The translations under genes were made by a program, and so were the position numbers. This document shows positions 17,346 to 25,303 of a stretch of DNA of 38,455 nucleotides, in pieces (position 1 is the first letter of the stretch; each line of letters begins with the position of its first letter). The notes below the pieces were generated by a model that had not been told where the DNA came from, made no database searches, and worked only from the letters and a program-made list of their open reading frames with translations. Where the stretch lies: assembly GCA_017465085.1 (NCBI GenBank), contig JAFTWW010000031.1, positions 1-38,455 of the forward strand. Reading direction: 5' to 3'. Origin of the DNA: Clostridia bacterium (lineage in GTDB: Bacteria; Bacillota; Clostridia; Oscillospirales; Acutalibacteraceae).

Positions 17346-17806
17346 TATTTCTTCTCCTTGGAAAGAAGCTTGGAAAGCTCATCCATAAAGGTATCAATAT
17401 CTTGGAACTGGCGGTAAACCGAGGCAAAACGAACATAGGCTACCTCATCAATACCCTTAAGCTTTTCCATAACAAGCTCACCTATTCTCTCACTTGTAAC
17501 CTCGCGGTCAAGTGAGTTCTGAATAACAAGCTCAATATCATCAATGGCGTGTTCTACGGTTTCGATAGAAACGGGGCGCTTTTCACAAGCTCTCATCATA
17601 CCGTTAAGCAGCTTGTCGCGATTGAACTGCTGCCTTGATTTATCTTTTTTAACAACGATAATTGGCAGGCTCTCAATCATCTCATAGGTCGTGAAACGTT
17701 TTTCACATTTAAGACATTCACGCCTTCTTCTGATTTTCTCACCCTCATCGGTAGGGCGGGAGTCAATTACCTTACTTTCTTCATAACCGCAAAAAGGACA
17801 TTTCAT
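17345..17806 (-). CDS. nrdR: Transcriptional repressor NrdR
   Basis: This protein is 153 residues when started at the ATG at 17806; a GTG at 17818 would add four residues. The ATG is preferred because AGGTGG lies 8 bases upstream and the family begins MKCPFCG. Zinc ribbon cysteines C3, C6, C31 and C34 are present, with the RRRREC and RFTTYE segments. An ATP-cone domain follows (about residues 47-140). NrdR senses ATP/dATP and represses ribonucleotide reductase genes from NrdR boxes. No nrd gene lies in the window and no clear NrdR box was seen at its own promoter. It is the first gene of the operon. Confidence 0.95.
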   Translation of the reverse strand: MKCPFCGYEESKVIDSRPTDEGEKIRRRRECLKCEKRFTTYEMIESLPIIVVKKDKSRQQFNRDKLLNGMMRACEKRPVSIETVEHAIDDIELVIQNSLDREVTSERIGELVMEKLKGIDEVAYVRFASVYRQFQDIDTFMDELSKLLSKEKK

Positions 17807-17842
17807 AGCAATTACCACCTAAATATAGTATAATTATATAAT

Positions 17843-17871
17843 ATTATACCATATGCACCTACTAATTACAA
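17843..17871 (-). promoter_or_regulatory. Promoter of the nrdR-gltX-glnS-nif3 operon
   Basis: On the minus strand TTGTAA (17871-17866) is followed after 17 bases by TATAAT (17848-17843), with an extended -10 TGG directly before it. The start would fall about 30 bases upstream of the nrdR ATG. Confidence 0.75.
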
Positions 17872-17895
17872 GAAAAAAGTACATTAAATAAAGGG

Positions 17896-17925
17896 TTGTT
17901 ATTAAGGGGGTAAATGTGGTATAAT
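17896..17925 (+). promoter_or_regulatory. Promoter of the M16-lgt-folD operon
   Basis: TTGTTA (17896-17901), an 18-base spacer and TATAAT (17920-17925) with the extended -10 TGG. It is divergent from the nrdR promoter, 25 bases away. GGGAGG precedes the gene start at 17961. Confidence 0.75.
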
Positions 17926-17960
17926 AAGATGAATAAATATTTTTATTTTGGGAGGAACCG

Positions 17961-19241
17961 ATGTTACCCGAAACTGTAAATTTAGGTGAGGGCGTTTTAG
18001 GCCGTTTTATTAAGAATGACCGTTTTAACACTACCCTCATTTCCTTTAACTTTTATCTGCCCTTAAGGGAAGAAACAGTAGCGAATAATGCTCTGCTTCC
18101 CTTTGTGCTTACAACCTGTAGTGATAAATATCCCGATTTTTCAAAGCTTAATTATAAGCTTACAAGACTTTACGGAGCAAATCTTATTTCCTCCTGCGAA
18201 AAGATAGGCGATTATCAGCTGCTTAAGGTGGGTATTTCTGTTATAAACGATAAATATACCATTGATGAGGAGGATCTGACCGCGCAGGCCTGCGAGCTTC
18301 TCTGCGATCTTATCTTCAGACCTAAGGCAGAAAACGGCGAGTTTGCCCTTGAAGATACCGAGAGGGAAAAGCGCAAGGCCATAGAGCATATCAAGGGTGA
18401 ATTCAGCGAAAAGAGAATTTACGCTAAAAAAAGGCTCATCGAGGAGATGTTTAAGGGCTCTGCCTTCGGCATTTCAAAGTGCGGCACCGTAGAGCAGGTG
18501 GAGACTGTTACGGGCAAGAGCCTTTATGAAGCCTGGCAGAATATGTTAAAAAGCGGTTTTGTAAGGGTGAATGTTGTATCTTCTGAAATGCCCAAAGGCT
18601 TGTTTGAGGCCGTGAGCGAGGCCTTTAGCGGTATCGGCCGCGAAAATGTTACCGATTGCAAGGAAAATACCTGCCTTGCCCCCGCAGAGAACGTGAGAAC
18701 GGTAACCGAAAATATGGATATAACTCAGGGTAAGCTGGTGCTTGGATTTACAAGTAAGATGAGCGGCACCGATAGGGAAACCTTATCCCTTAGCCTTATG
18801 TGTGATATCTTTGGCGGCGGACCATATTCAAGGCTATTTAACAATGTCCGTGAGAAGCTTAGCCTTTGCTATTACTGCGCGGTGGGGCTTGTTAAAATCA
18901 AGGGCTTTTTAACCGTTGATTGCGGCATAGATCCTAAAAATGAGGAGAAGGCAATAAAGGCTATAACCGATCAGCTTTTCATAATGAAAAAGGGTATGTT
19001 TACCGATTTTGAGTTTGAGTCGGCAATAAAGAGCACAAAGGATTCTCTAAAAACCTATTATGATAGTCAGAGTATGCTTGATATGTGGTATTCTCTTAAG
19101 GTTTTCGAGGAAAATCCTCCCTCTCCCGAGGAGCTTTCGGAGCTTATTTCAAAGGTTACCCGTGAGGATGTATGCGAGGCCGCAAAGGGTATAGAGCTTC
19201 ATACGGTTTACAGTCTTAAACCCTGCGAGGTGGAAAAATGA
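17961..19241 (+). CDS. M16 peptidase-like protein, non-catalytic partner (YmfF-type)
   Basis: This 426-residue protein has the two-lobe M16B layout but lacks the HxxEH zinc motif. The aligned segment reads LLPFVLTTCSDKYPD where the neighbour has IAHFLEHKLFES. It does keep the C-terminal-lobe segment GGPYSRLFNNVREKLSLCYY, the Arg-Tyr pair that the inactive subunit supplies to its partner in M16B heterodimers. This fits YmfF, which pairs with catalytic YmfH; some annotations link the pair to the EF-P 5-aminopentanol modification locus of Bacillus, without proven function. The stop overlaps the next ATG by 4 bases (ATGA), consistent with a stoichiometric complex. No signal peptide is seen. Confidence 0.88.
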   Translation: MLPETVNLGEGVLGRFIKNDRFNTTLISFNFYLPLREETVANNALLPFVLTTCSDKYPDFSKLNYKLTRLYGANLISSCEKIGDYQLLKVGISVINDKYTIDEEDLTAQACELLCDLIFRPKAENGEFALEDTEREKRKAIEHIKGEFSEKRIYAKKRLIEEMFKGSAFGISKCGTVEQVETVTGKSLYEAWQNMLKSGFVRVNVVSSEMPKGLFEAVSEAFSGIGRENVTDCKENTCLAPAENVRTVTENMDITQGKLVLGFTSKMSGTDRETLSLSLMCDIFGGGPYSRLFNNVREKLSLCYYCAVGLVKIKGFLTVDCGIDPKNEEKAIKAITDQLFIMKKGMFTDFEFESAIKSTKDSLKTYYDSQSMLDMWYSLKVFEENPPSPEELSELISKVTREDVCEAAKGIELHTVYSLKPCEVEK

Positions 19242-20515
19242 TAAAAAAACAGTATTTTGAGGGTCCTTTCGGCGAGGGCTATGTTAAAGCCGTTCACCCT
19301 ACGGGACTTGAGATTTATATAATGGAGAAGCCGAATTTCGATTCGGCGCACGCCGTTTTCGGTACTAAATACGGCTCTATTGATACCGTCTTTTCAAAGG
19401 ATGGCGGCGAGGAGATAAGCGTTCCCGAGGGCATAGCCCATTTCTTAGAGCATAAGCTCTTTGAAAGTGAGGAGGGTGATGCCTTCACCCGCTTTGCAGC
19501 TACGGGGGCTTCGGCAAATGCCTATACCTCCTTTGACCGCACCTGCTATCTTTTTACCTGCGGCGATAATTTTTATGAGAACCTGAAAATTCTTCTTGAT
19601 TTCGTTCAGCATCCATATTTCACTCAGGAAACCGTGGAAAAGGAGCAGGGCATAATCGGGCAGGAAATCGGTATGTATGATGATAATGCGGGTTGGCGCG
19701 TTATGTTCAATATGCTTAAAAATATGTATAGCGAGCATCCTGTAAGAATAGATATTGCGGGCACCGTGGAATCTATCGCGCAGATTGATGCATCTCTTTT
19801 ATACCGTTGCTACGAAACCTTCTATAACCCTTCTAATATGTTCATCTGCATAGCTGGTAACGTTGATGCCGATAAGATTCTTAAGCAGATTGAGGAAGAG
19901 GTTATATACTATCCTCCCGTGGAGATTTCAAGAAAAGAGTTTATAGAAAACGAGAGCGTTGCAAACACTTATGTTGAGCAGGAGCTTTCGGTTGCAATAC
20001 CCGCCTTTTGCTATGGCTATAAGCAGAAGATAACCACACCCGAGCGGAGCCTTAAAACCAAGGTTTGCATGTCGCTTTTGCTTGAGCTTATCTGCGGCGA
20101 GGCTTCGCCGTTATATGCCCGTCTTGTAAGGGAGGGGCTTATAAATGATGAGTTTGGCAGTGAGTATTTCTGCGGCAGGGGCTATGCAACTATGCTCTTT
20201 GAGGGCGAATCCACCGATCCTAAAAGGGTTGCCGAGGAAATAGATGCGGAAATAAACAGAATAAGAGAAAACGGAATCGATAAAAAGCTGTTTTCTGCCG
20301 TTAAATGCGGTATGTACGGCGATGCTGTTCGCAGAATGGGCAGTGTAGTGGGAAGCGCTATGAGCCTTGTTGAATCGGCGGTGAGCGGTCAGGAGCTTTA
20401 CGAGGAAATTAAGCTGTTAAAATCGGTTACGGCAGAGAGCGTTGTTAAGCGCCTTGTTTCATTCAGCCGTGAAAATTCCGTTCTCTCGGTAATTGTTCCC
20501 AAGGAGGAAAAATAA
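19238..20515 (+). CDS. M16 zinc metallopeptidase, catalytic subunit (YmfH-type)
   Basis: This 425-residue M16B protein carries an intact inverted zinc motif HFLEH (residues 68-72) and the distal ligand E143 in GQEIGMYDD, 71 residues further on as expected. The ASANAYTSFDRTCYLF segment after the motif is typical of the family. With its upstream partner it should form a clamp-shaped peptidase acting on short unfolded peptides; the physiological substrate is unknown. No signal peptide is seen, so it is cytosolic. GAGGTGG lies just upstream of the ATG inside the preceding gene. It directly abuts lgt with no intergenic base. Confidence 0.9.
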   Translation: MIKKQYFEGPFGEGYVKAVHPTGLEIYIMEKPNFDSAHAVFGTKYGSIDTVFSKDGGEEISVPEGIAHFLEHKLFESEEGDAFTRFAATGASANAYTSFDRTCYLFTCGDNFYENLKILLDFVQHPYFTQETVEKEQGIIGQEIGMYDDNAGWRVMFNMLKNMYSEHPVRIDIAGTVESIAQIDASLLYRCYETFYNPSNMFICIAGNVDADKILKQIEEEVIYYPPVEISRKEFIENESVANTYVEQELSVAIPAFCYGYKQKITTPERSLKTKVCMSLLLELICGEASPLYARLVREGLINDEFGSEYFCGRGYATMLFEGESTDPKRVAEEIDAEINRIRENGIDKKLFSAVKCGMYGDAVRRMGSVVGSAMSLVESAVSGQELYEEIKLLKSVTAESVVKRLVSFSRENSVLSVIVPKEEK

Positions 20516-21418
20516 ATGAGCTACGAAGTAGAAATTTTCGGTTTTAACTTAACAATTAATCCCATAGCCTTCACCCTTCCCATAGGTAAAAACGGCTGGG
20601 ATGTTTATTGGTACGGCATTATTATTGCTCTCGGCTTTTTGCTTGCAGTAGTTTATGCCCTTATTTATAACGAAAAGCGTTTCGGCATAAATACCGACCG
20701 TATGCTCGATGTGGTCCTCGTTACCACCCCCGTTGCCATTCTTTGCGCCAGAGCCTACTATGTTATTTTTGACGGAGTAAAGCTAAATGGCATTAAGGAT
20801 TTCTTCGGCTTTGGCGATTCCTCAGGCTTTGCAGGTATCGCCATTTATGGCGGCGTTATAGGCGCTTTCGCTTGCGGCGCTTTAATGTGCTACATAAGAA
20901 AGGTAAACCTGCTTGATATGTTCGATTTGGCGGCCGTTGGCTTTATTATCGGTCAGGGCGTAGGCAGATGGGGCAACTTTATAAATCAGGAGGCTTACGG
21001 CACCTTTACGGGTAGCAGTTGGTGGGGTATGCAGAGCAACCGCACTATAATGGAGATGGGCGAGGGCCTCGTTCATCCCTGCTTCCTCTATGAATCTGTA
21101 TGGTGCATAATAGGCTTCTTTATCCTTAACCATTTTGCCAAGCGCCGCCGCTTCAAAGGTCAGATATTCTTATCCTATGTAACCTGGTATAGCTTCGGCA
21201 GATTCTTTATCGAAATGCTTCGCACCGATAGTCTTATGTTAGGCAAAATCAGGGTTTCCTGCCTTGTTTCCGCCGTTATTTTCCTGGCGGCAGCCATAAC
21301 ACTTGCAATACTTTTCAAGAAGAATAAGCAGGAGCTCGGTCAGGGCGAATATGAAAAGGTTTTTGCCGCAAATACGGATGAGGCGCAGCCCCAAGAGGAG
21401 ATAGCAGAAAATGAGTAA
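20516..21418 (+). CDS. lgt: Prolipoprotein diacylglyceryl transferase
   Basis: This 300-residue polytopic membrane protein has about seven hydrophobic segments. The Lgt signature GRWGNFINQEAYG is near residue 150, followed by YESVW and the C-terminal YSFGRFFIEMLRTDSLMLG, which contains conserved catalytic-site residues. It transfers diacylglycerol from phosphatidylglycerol to the lipobox cysteine of prelipoproteins. The C-terminal tail of about 25 residues after the last segment is acidic (AQPQEEIAENE). AAGGAGG lies 8 bases upstream of the ATG. The gene starts right after the M16 stop and overlaps folD by 8 bases. Confidence 0.95.
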   Translation: MSYEVEIFGFNLTINPIAFTLPIGKNGWDVYWYGIIIALGFLLAVVYALIYNEKRFGINTDRMLDVVLVTTPVAILCARAYYVIFDGVKLNGIKDFFGFGDSSGFAGIAIYGGVIGAFACGALMCYIRKVNLLDMFDLAAVGFIIGQGVGRWGNFINQEAYGTFTGSSWWGMQSNRTIMEMGEGLVHPCFLYESVWCIIGFFILNHFAKRRRFKGQIFLSYVTWYSFGRFFIEMLRTDSLMLGKIRVSCLVSAVIFLAAAITLAILFKKNKQELGQGEYEKVFAANTDEAQPQEEIAENE

Positions 21419-22262
21419 TATTATAGATGGTAAGGTGGTTTCCGCCTATATAAAGGATAATGTGGCTAAGGAGGTTTCCGCCCTTAAAGAAAAAGGAATT
21501 GAAACCTGCCTTGCAGTAATCCTTGTGGGTAGTGACCCCGCTTCGCAGATTTATGTTGCAAACAAGAAAAAGGCCTGCGAGGCTTTAGGCATCGTTTCTA
21601 AGGAATTTGTTCTTCCCGAAACCACCACCGAGGAGGAGCTTTTAAGCCTTATCGAAAAGCTGAATAACGATAAAAGCGTTAACGGTATCCTTTGTCAGCT
21701 GCCGTTACCACGCGGCCTTGATGAAAGGGTAGTTATAAACGCCATCTCACCCCTTAAGGATGTGGATGCCTTCCACCCCTCTAATGTGGGTAAGATTATG
21801 ATAGGGGACTATGATTTTGCCCCCTGCACCCCCGCAGGCATTATGGAGATGCTTGATTATTATAATATTTCGGTTGAGGGCAAAAACTGCGTAGTTATCG
21901 GCAGATCAAATATAGTAGGTAAGCCTATGTCCCTACTGCTTCTCCATAAGAACGGCACAGTTACCACCTGCCATTCGCGAACAAAGGAGCTTAAAGAGGT
22001 TTGCAGTAAAGCGGATATTTTGGTTGCCGCTGTTGGCAAGGCCAACTTTGTTACCGCCGATATGGTCAAAGAGGGCGCCGTGGTTATAGATGTTGGTATG
22101 AACAGAAGTGAGGGTAAGCTTTGCGGCGATGTGGATTTCCAAGCCGTAAAGGATAAGGCCTCCTTCATAACCCCCGTTCCTGGCGGAGTAGGTCCTATGA
22201 CTATTGCCGTTTTAATGAAAAACACCCTTACTGCCGCAAAAAAACAGAATCTGGGAATTTGA
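21411..22262 (+). CDS. folD: Methylenetetrahydrofolate dehydrogenase / methenyltetrahydrofolate cyclohydrolase
   Basis: This 283-residue bifunctional FolD interconverts 5,10-methylene-, 5,10-methenyl- and 10-formyl-THF with NADP. The substrate-site segment VGSDPASQIYVANKKKAC carries the Y and K residues around 48-54. CQLPLPRGLD, KDVDAFHPSNVG, the NADP-binding VIGRSNIVGKPMSLLL and the C-terminal TPVPGGVGPMTIAVL are all present. Length is standard. It overlaps the end of lgt by 8 bases in another frame, so translation is coupled. Confidence 0.97.
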   Translation: MSNIIDGKVVSAYIKDNVAKEVSALKEKGIETCLAVILVGSDPASQIYVANKKKACEALGIVSKEFVLPETTTEEELLSLIEKLNNDKSVNGILCQLPLPRGLDERVVINAISPLKDVDAFHPSNVGKIMIGDYDFAPCTPAGIMEMLDYYNISVEGKNCVVIGRSNIVGKPMSLLLLHKNGTVTTCHSRTKELKEVCSKADILVAAVGKANFVTADMVKEGAVVIDVGMNRSEGKLCGDVDFQAVKDKASFITPVPGGVGPMTIAVLMKNTLTAAKKQNLGI

Positions 22263-22263
22263 T

Positions 22264-22920
22264 ATGAAGATAAAATTTTTAATTTTAACCCTGTGCTTTA
22301 TGTTCTCCCTGAGCCTCCCCGTAGCCGCCGCAGGTAAGGGCTATGTGATAGAGCTTCCCGAGGAATATATCGTTTCCTACGGTGAGAGCAAGGAGGATAA
22401 GGTTGCCGAAATATTCGGTATGGAGGATGAAAAATATAAGAATTATTTTTCATCCAACGGTATGCTCTTTATTGCCGTTAAGGAGGATAACTCCGCCCAG
22501 CTTCGTTTCTCAAAATATACAAATGAGTTTTCGGCTCAGCTTGGCAACCTTTCCAATCTTAATGATGGTGAGTTTAAGGAGATTGCCGAAAAGCTTTCAA
22601 AAGGCAGGGAATATAAAACGCTTAAATCGGGTGAGCAAACCTTTATTGCCATAACCGAAACACTAAAGGATAGCGGCGGAGAATATACCTCAATCCAATA
22701 TATAACCGTTAAAAACGGTTACGTTTATCAGCTTTCCTGTTATAACGCAGGGGATAGCGTAAGCGAGGAGATTGAAAATATCTTTTCCACCCTTAAATTT
22801 TCGGAAAGCAATAACTTTAATTGGCTTTATGCTATGATAATCGTAGCCTGCGTAATTTTAGCGGGAGTTATCGTTATTATGATCAAAGGTATCGTAAGTG
22901 ATTTGAAAAAGCCCGAGTAA
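22264..22920 (+). CDS. Secreted/membrane-anchored hypothetical protein
   Basis: I do not recognise a named family for this 218-residue protein. A signal peptide is clear: KIKF charge, hydrophobic core to residue 20, then PVAAAG as a likely cleavage site. An extracytoplasmic domain follows (about 25-180), beginning YVIELPEEYIVSYGES and ending IENIFSTLKFSES. That start and end pattern resembles PsbP/Mog1-like folds, which is only an impression. A single transmembrane helix lies near 185-210 (WLYAMIIVACVILAGVIV), then a short basic tail ending SDLKKPE. It begins one base after the folD stop with no strong ribosome binding site, so it is probably translated by coupling. Confidence 0.75.
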   Translation: MKIKFLILTLCFMFSLSLPVAAAGKGYVIELPEEYIVSYGESKEDKVAEIFGMEDEKYKNYFSSNGMLFIAVKEDNSAQLRFSKYTNEFSAQLGNLSNLNDGEFKEIAEKLSKGREYKTLKSGEQTFIAITETLKDSGGEYTSIQYITVKNGYVYQLSCYNAGDSVSEEIENIFSTLKFSESNNFNWLYAMIIVACVILAGVIVIMIKGIVSDLKKPE

Positions 22921-22963
22921 TAAGAAAAATATCGTAAACAAGGCATTTTTTATAAAAAATATC

Positions 22964-22992
22964 TTGCAATTTTTAACTTGATGTGGTATTAT
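22964..22992 (+). promoter_or_regulatory. rpsT promoter
   Basis: TTGCAA (22964-22969), a 17-base spacer and TATTAT (22987-22992) with the extended -10 TGG. The start is expected near 22999, about 30 bases before the rpsT ATG, which has AGGAGGTGG upstream. Confidence 0.75.
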
Positions 22993-23028
22993 ATCAATTA
23001 CTGTGAGTAAATATGAGGAGGTGGCACC

Positions 23029-23286
23029 ATGCCCAATATCAAATCTGCAAAGAAGAGAGTTGCTGTAAGTCAGGCAAACTATGAGCGTAATAAGGCTTTC
23101 CGTTCTGCACTCAGAACCGCTGTTAAGAAGGCTGATAACGCTATCGAAGCAAAGGCTCCCGATGCAGCCGAAACCGTAAAGGTTGCTGTTTCCAAGCTCG
23201 ATCAGGCAGCAGGCAAAGGCTTAATTCATAAGAATAACGCCGCAAGAAAGAAATCTGCTCTCGTAAATAAGCTTAACAAAGCTTAA
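23029..23286 (+). CDS. rpsT: 30S ribosomal protein S20
   Basis: This 85-residue, strongly basic protein starts MPNIKSAKKRV, the S20 signature. The central helix pair carries ALRTAVKKAD and the C-terminal part GLIHKNNAARKKSAL. It binds the 5' domain of 16S rRNA during 30S assembly. It is a single-gene transcription unit with its own promoter and terminator. Codon use is visibly more biased than in neighbouring genes, as expected for a ribosomal protein. Confidence 0.97.
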   Translation: MPNIKSAKKRVAVSQANYERNKAFRSALRTAVKKADNAIEAKAPDAAETVKVAVSKLDQAAGKGLIHKNNAARKKSALVNKLNKA

Positions 23287-23324
23287 TCACAAATCGAATT
23301 ATTATTTTTTGCAAAGAATAATAT

Positions 23325-23354
23325 AACGCCGATGGTTTCCCATCGGCGTTTTTT
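23325..23354 (+). terminator. rpsT terminator
   Basis: ACGCCGATGG (23326-23335) pairs with CCATCGGCGT (23340-23349) around a TTTC loop, followed by six T (23349-23354). The A before and T after extend the stem. The convergent uvrC ends at the next base, but the minus-strand T-run is poor, so termination is mainly for rpsT. Confidence 0.92.
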
Positions 23355-25166
23355 CTATTCATTCCTAAAATGTTCATAAACCTTTAAGGCATAAGTCTCA
23401 CCGAAGCCCTTAACATTTTTAAGCTCATCTAAAGAGGCTTTTTTAATATTATCAACCGTCTTAAAGCTATCCATTAAAAGCTTTGCTTTTTTAGGTCCTA
23501 TGCCTTCAATCTGCAAAAGGGCGGAGCTTAGCATCTTTTTGGATCTGCTCAGCCTATGATATCCTATGGCGAAGCGGTGCACCTCATCCTGAATTTCGGT
23601 AACAAGGGTAAATGCCTTGCGATTGGATTTTATGGCGATATCTCCGCCCGAGGTGGCTATGGCACGGGTGCGGTGCTTGGAATCTTTAACCATACCGAAA
23701 AGGGCAATATTCACCCTGTGCTTTTTGAGAATGGGCTCCACGGCGGAAATTTGTCCGCTACCGCCATCCAAAAGTATAAGGTCGGGCAGGGTGGAGAAGC
23801 CCTCATCCTCGCCCTTTTCATATTCGTTTAAGCGGCGGTCCAAAACCTCAGCTAAGGAGCGGAAATCATCCTGACCTATAAAGCTTTTGATCTTGAATTT
23901 TTTGTAGGCAGGCTTATAGGGCTTACCATCGCGGTAAACAATCATACCCGCCACGTTTTCATCCCCCGCGGTGTTGGATATATCGTAGGCCTCAATATAT
24001 CTGGGCGCTCTTTCGAGCCCTAGAAGATTTGCAAGCTCGTTAAGGGCGGACATCTCCCTTCCGCTTTGCTCGGTTTTATGGGATAGGTTATCCGCCGCAT
24101 TGTTGCGGCACATATTAAGTATCTCTAAAGGCTCTGCCGCCTTGGGTACCGAAATGGTCACCTTTTTACCTAATCTTTCACCTAACCATTTTTCGAGAAG
24201 CTCGCGGTCTTGCGGCAAGGTATCTATCAAAATTCTCGGGGGAATATCCGTGATACCCTCATAAAATCGGGCTAAAAATTCGTTATAAAAAGCGCCCTTT
24301 TCACCTTCGCCCTCAAAGAAATAATGCTTTTTATCGCTTAATCTGTTGTTTCTGAAAATAAACACGCTCACACAGAAAATCTCACCTATGGAGGCAAGGG
24401 CAAAAACATCCTGCGAAGCATGGGAGCACATAAATACCTTTTGTTTTTCGCCAAGCTTTTTTATGGCGTTTATTCTATCCCGAAGCCTTGCGGCATATTC
24501 GAAATCAAGGCGTTCGGCGGCGGATTCCATCCTTCTCTCAAGTAGGGAAAGGGTATTTTCCGTATCGCCCTTTTTAATAAATTCCACCGCGGATTTCACC
24601 GTTTCCATATAATCGCCGTGAGATATTTTACATCTGCAAGGCGCATCGCAAAGACCTATATGGAAATTAAGGCAGGGCTTAGTAGGCTTATCGAAGCTTC
24701 GATTGCAATCGGGAAGCTTGAATATTTTTCTTACCTCTTCCACAGTATCCTTAACCACCATTGATGAGTAATAAGGCCCTATAAATTCACCCCTCCTGTC
24801 CACCTGATTGCAGGTGGTAATGCGGGGCCATTTTTCATCGGAAATCTTAATATAATGATAGCCCTTATCATCCTTAAGAAGAATGTTATATTTAGGCTGA
24901 TTTTGTTTAATAAGGGAGTTTTCGAGAATAAGCGCTTCAAACTCACTGTCACAGATAATATACTCAAAATCATCCACAAACGAAACCATCTGCCGCACCT
25001 TAGGCGTATGCTGATTGCCTGCGCCGAAATACTGCGTAACCCTGTTTTTAAGGGCTTTTGCCTTGCCAATATAGATGATTTTACCCGATTTATCCTTCAT
25101 AATATAAACGCCAGGGCTTTTTGGCAATCGGTTGGCTTTAGCCTTTAATTCAGTAAGCTTTTCCAC
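23355..25166 (-). CDS. uvrC: Excinuclease ABC subunit C
   Basis: This UvrC is 603 residues from the GTG at 25166; an upstream in-frame GTG at 25178 would add four. The later start is preferred because AGGTGAG lies seven bases before it. Domains in order: GIY-YIG nuclease (about 10-95, GVYIM...IIYIGKAKALKNRV), a cysteine region CLNFHIGLCDAPCRCKIS, UVR motif (LEFEYAARLRD-like, LDFEYAARLRDRI), RNase H-like endonuclease with EAYDISN and LDGG, and a C-terminal double helix-hairpin-helix (LLQIEGIGPKKAKLLM, LKNVKGFG). It makes both incisions in nucleotide excision repair with UvrB. It stands alone on the minus strand. Confidence 0.95.
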   Translation of the reverse strand: MEKLTELKAKANRLPKSPGVYIMKDKSGKIIYIGKAKALKNRVTQYFGAGNQHTPKVRQMVSFVDDFEYIICDSEFEALILENSLIKQNQPKYNILLKDDKGYHYIKISDEKWPRITTCNQVDRRGEFIGPYYSSMVVKDTVEEVRKIFKLPDCNRSFDKPTKPCLNFHIGLCDAPCRCKISHGDYMETVKSAVEFIKKGDTENTLSLLERRMESAAERLDFEYAARLRDRINAIKKLGEKQKVFMCSHASQDVFALASIGEIFCVSVFIFRNNRLSDKKHYFFEGEGEKGAFYNEFLARFYEGITDIPPRILIDTLPQDRELLEKWLGERLGKKVTISVPKAAEPLEILNMCRNNAADNLSHKTEQSGREMSALNELANLLGLERAPRYIEAYDISNTAGDENVAGMIVYRDGKPYKPAYKKFKIKSFIGQDDFRSLAEVLDRRLNEYEKGEDEGFSTLPDLILLDGGSGQISAVEPILKKHRVNIALFGMVKDSKHRTRAIATSGGDIAIKSNRKAFTLVTEIQDEVHRFAIGYHRLSRSKKMLSSALLQIEGIGPKKAKLLMDSFKTVDNIKKASLDELKNVKGFGETYALKVYEHFRNE

Positions 25167-25200
25167 CGCTTTTCTCACCTGCCTTGCTCTGTTTTGAATT

Positions 25201-25230
25201 ATTATAGCATAATTAGCGGGGCATTATCAA
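25201..25230 (-). promoter_or_regulatory. uvrC promoter
   Basis: On the minus strand TTGATA (25230-25225), an 18-base spacer, then TATAAT (25206-25201). It lies about 35 bases upstream of the preferred uvrC start. Confidence 0.7.
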
Positions 25231-25245
25231 CAAAACTATTGATAA
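25224..25245. promoter_or_regulatory. Dyad spanning both divergent -35 boxes
   Basis: TTATCAA (25224-25230) and TTGATAA (25239-25245) form a 7-bp inverted repeat with an 8-base centre. Each arm is the -35 region of one of the divergent promoters. It could be an operator or simply two similar -35 boxes placed back to back. Confidence 0.45.
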
Positions 25246-25267
25246 ATTTCGGAAATACTGTTAAAAT
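25239..25267 (+). promoter_or_regulatory. Promoter of the cyclophilin-rmlA-GT operon
   Basis: TTGATA (25239-25244), a 17-base spacer and TAAAAT (25262-25267) with TGT directly before the -10. AAGGAGG lies upstream of the gene start at 25304. Confidence 0.65.
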
Positions 25268-25303
25268 AAAGAAAAAGTTATTGATTTTAAGGAGGCAATA
25301 TTT

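Noticed and set aside
17821-17960. An NrdR box between nrdR and the M16 gene
   Set aside because: No pair of sites resembling the 16-base NrdR consensus was found; only AT-rich promoter sequence is visible.
22945-22960. Palindrome ATTTTTTATAAAAAAT after the small membrane protein as a terminator
   Set aside because: It is entirely A/T, so the hairpin would be too weak; it is probably just AT-rich promoter-upstream DNA for rpsT.
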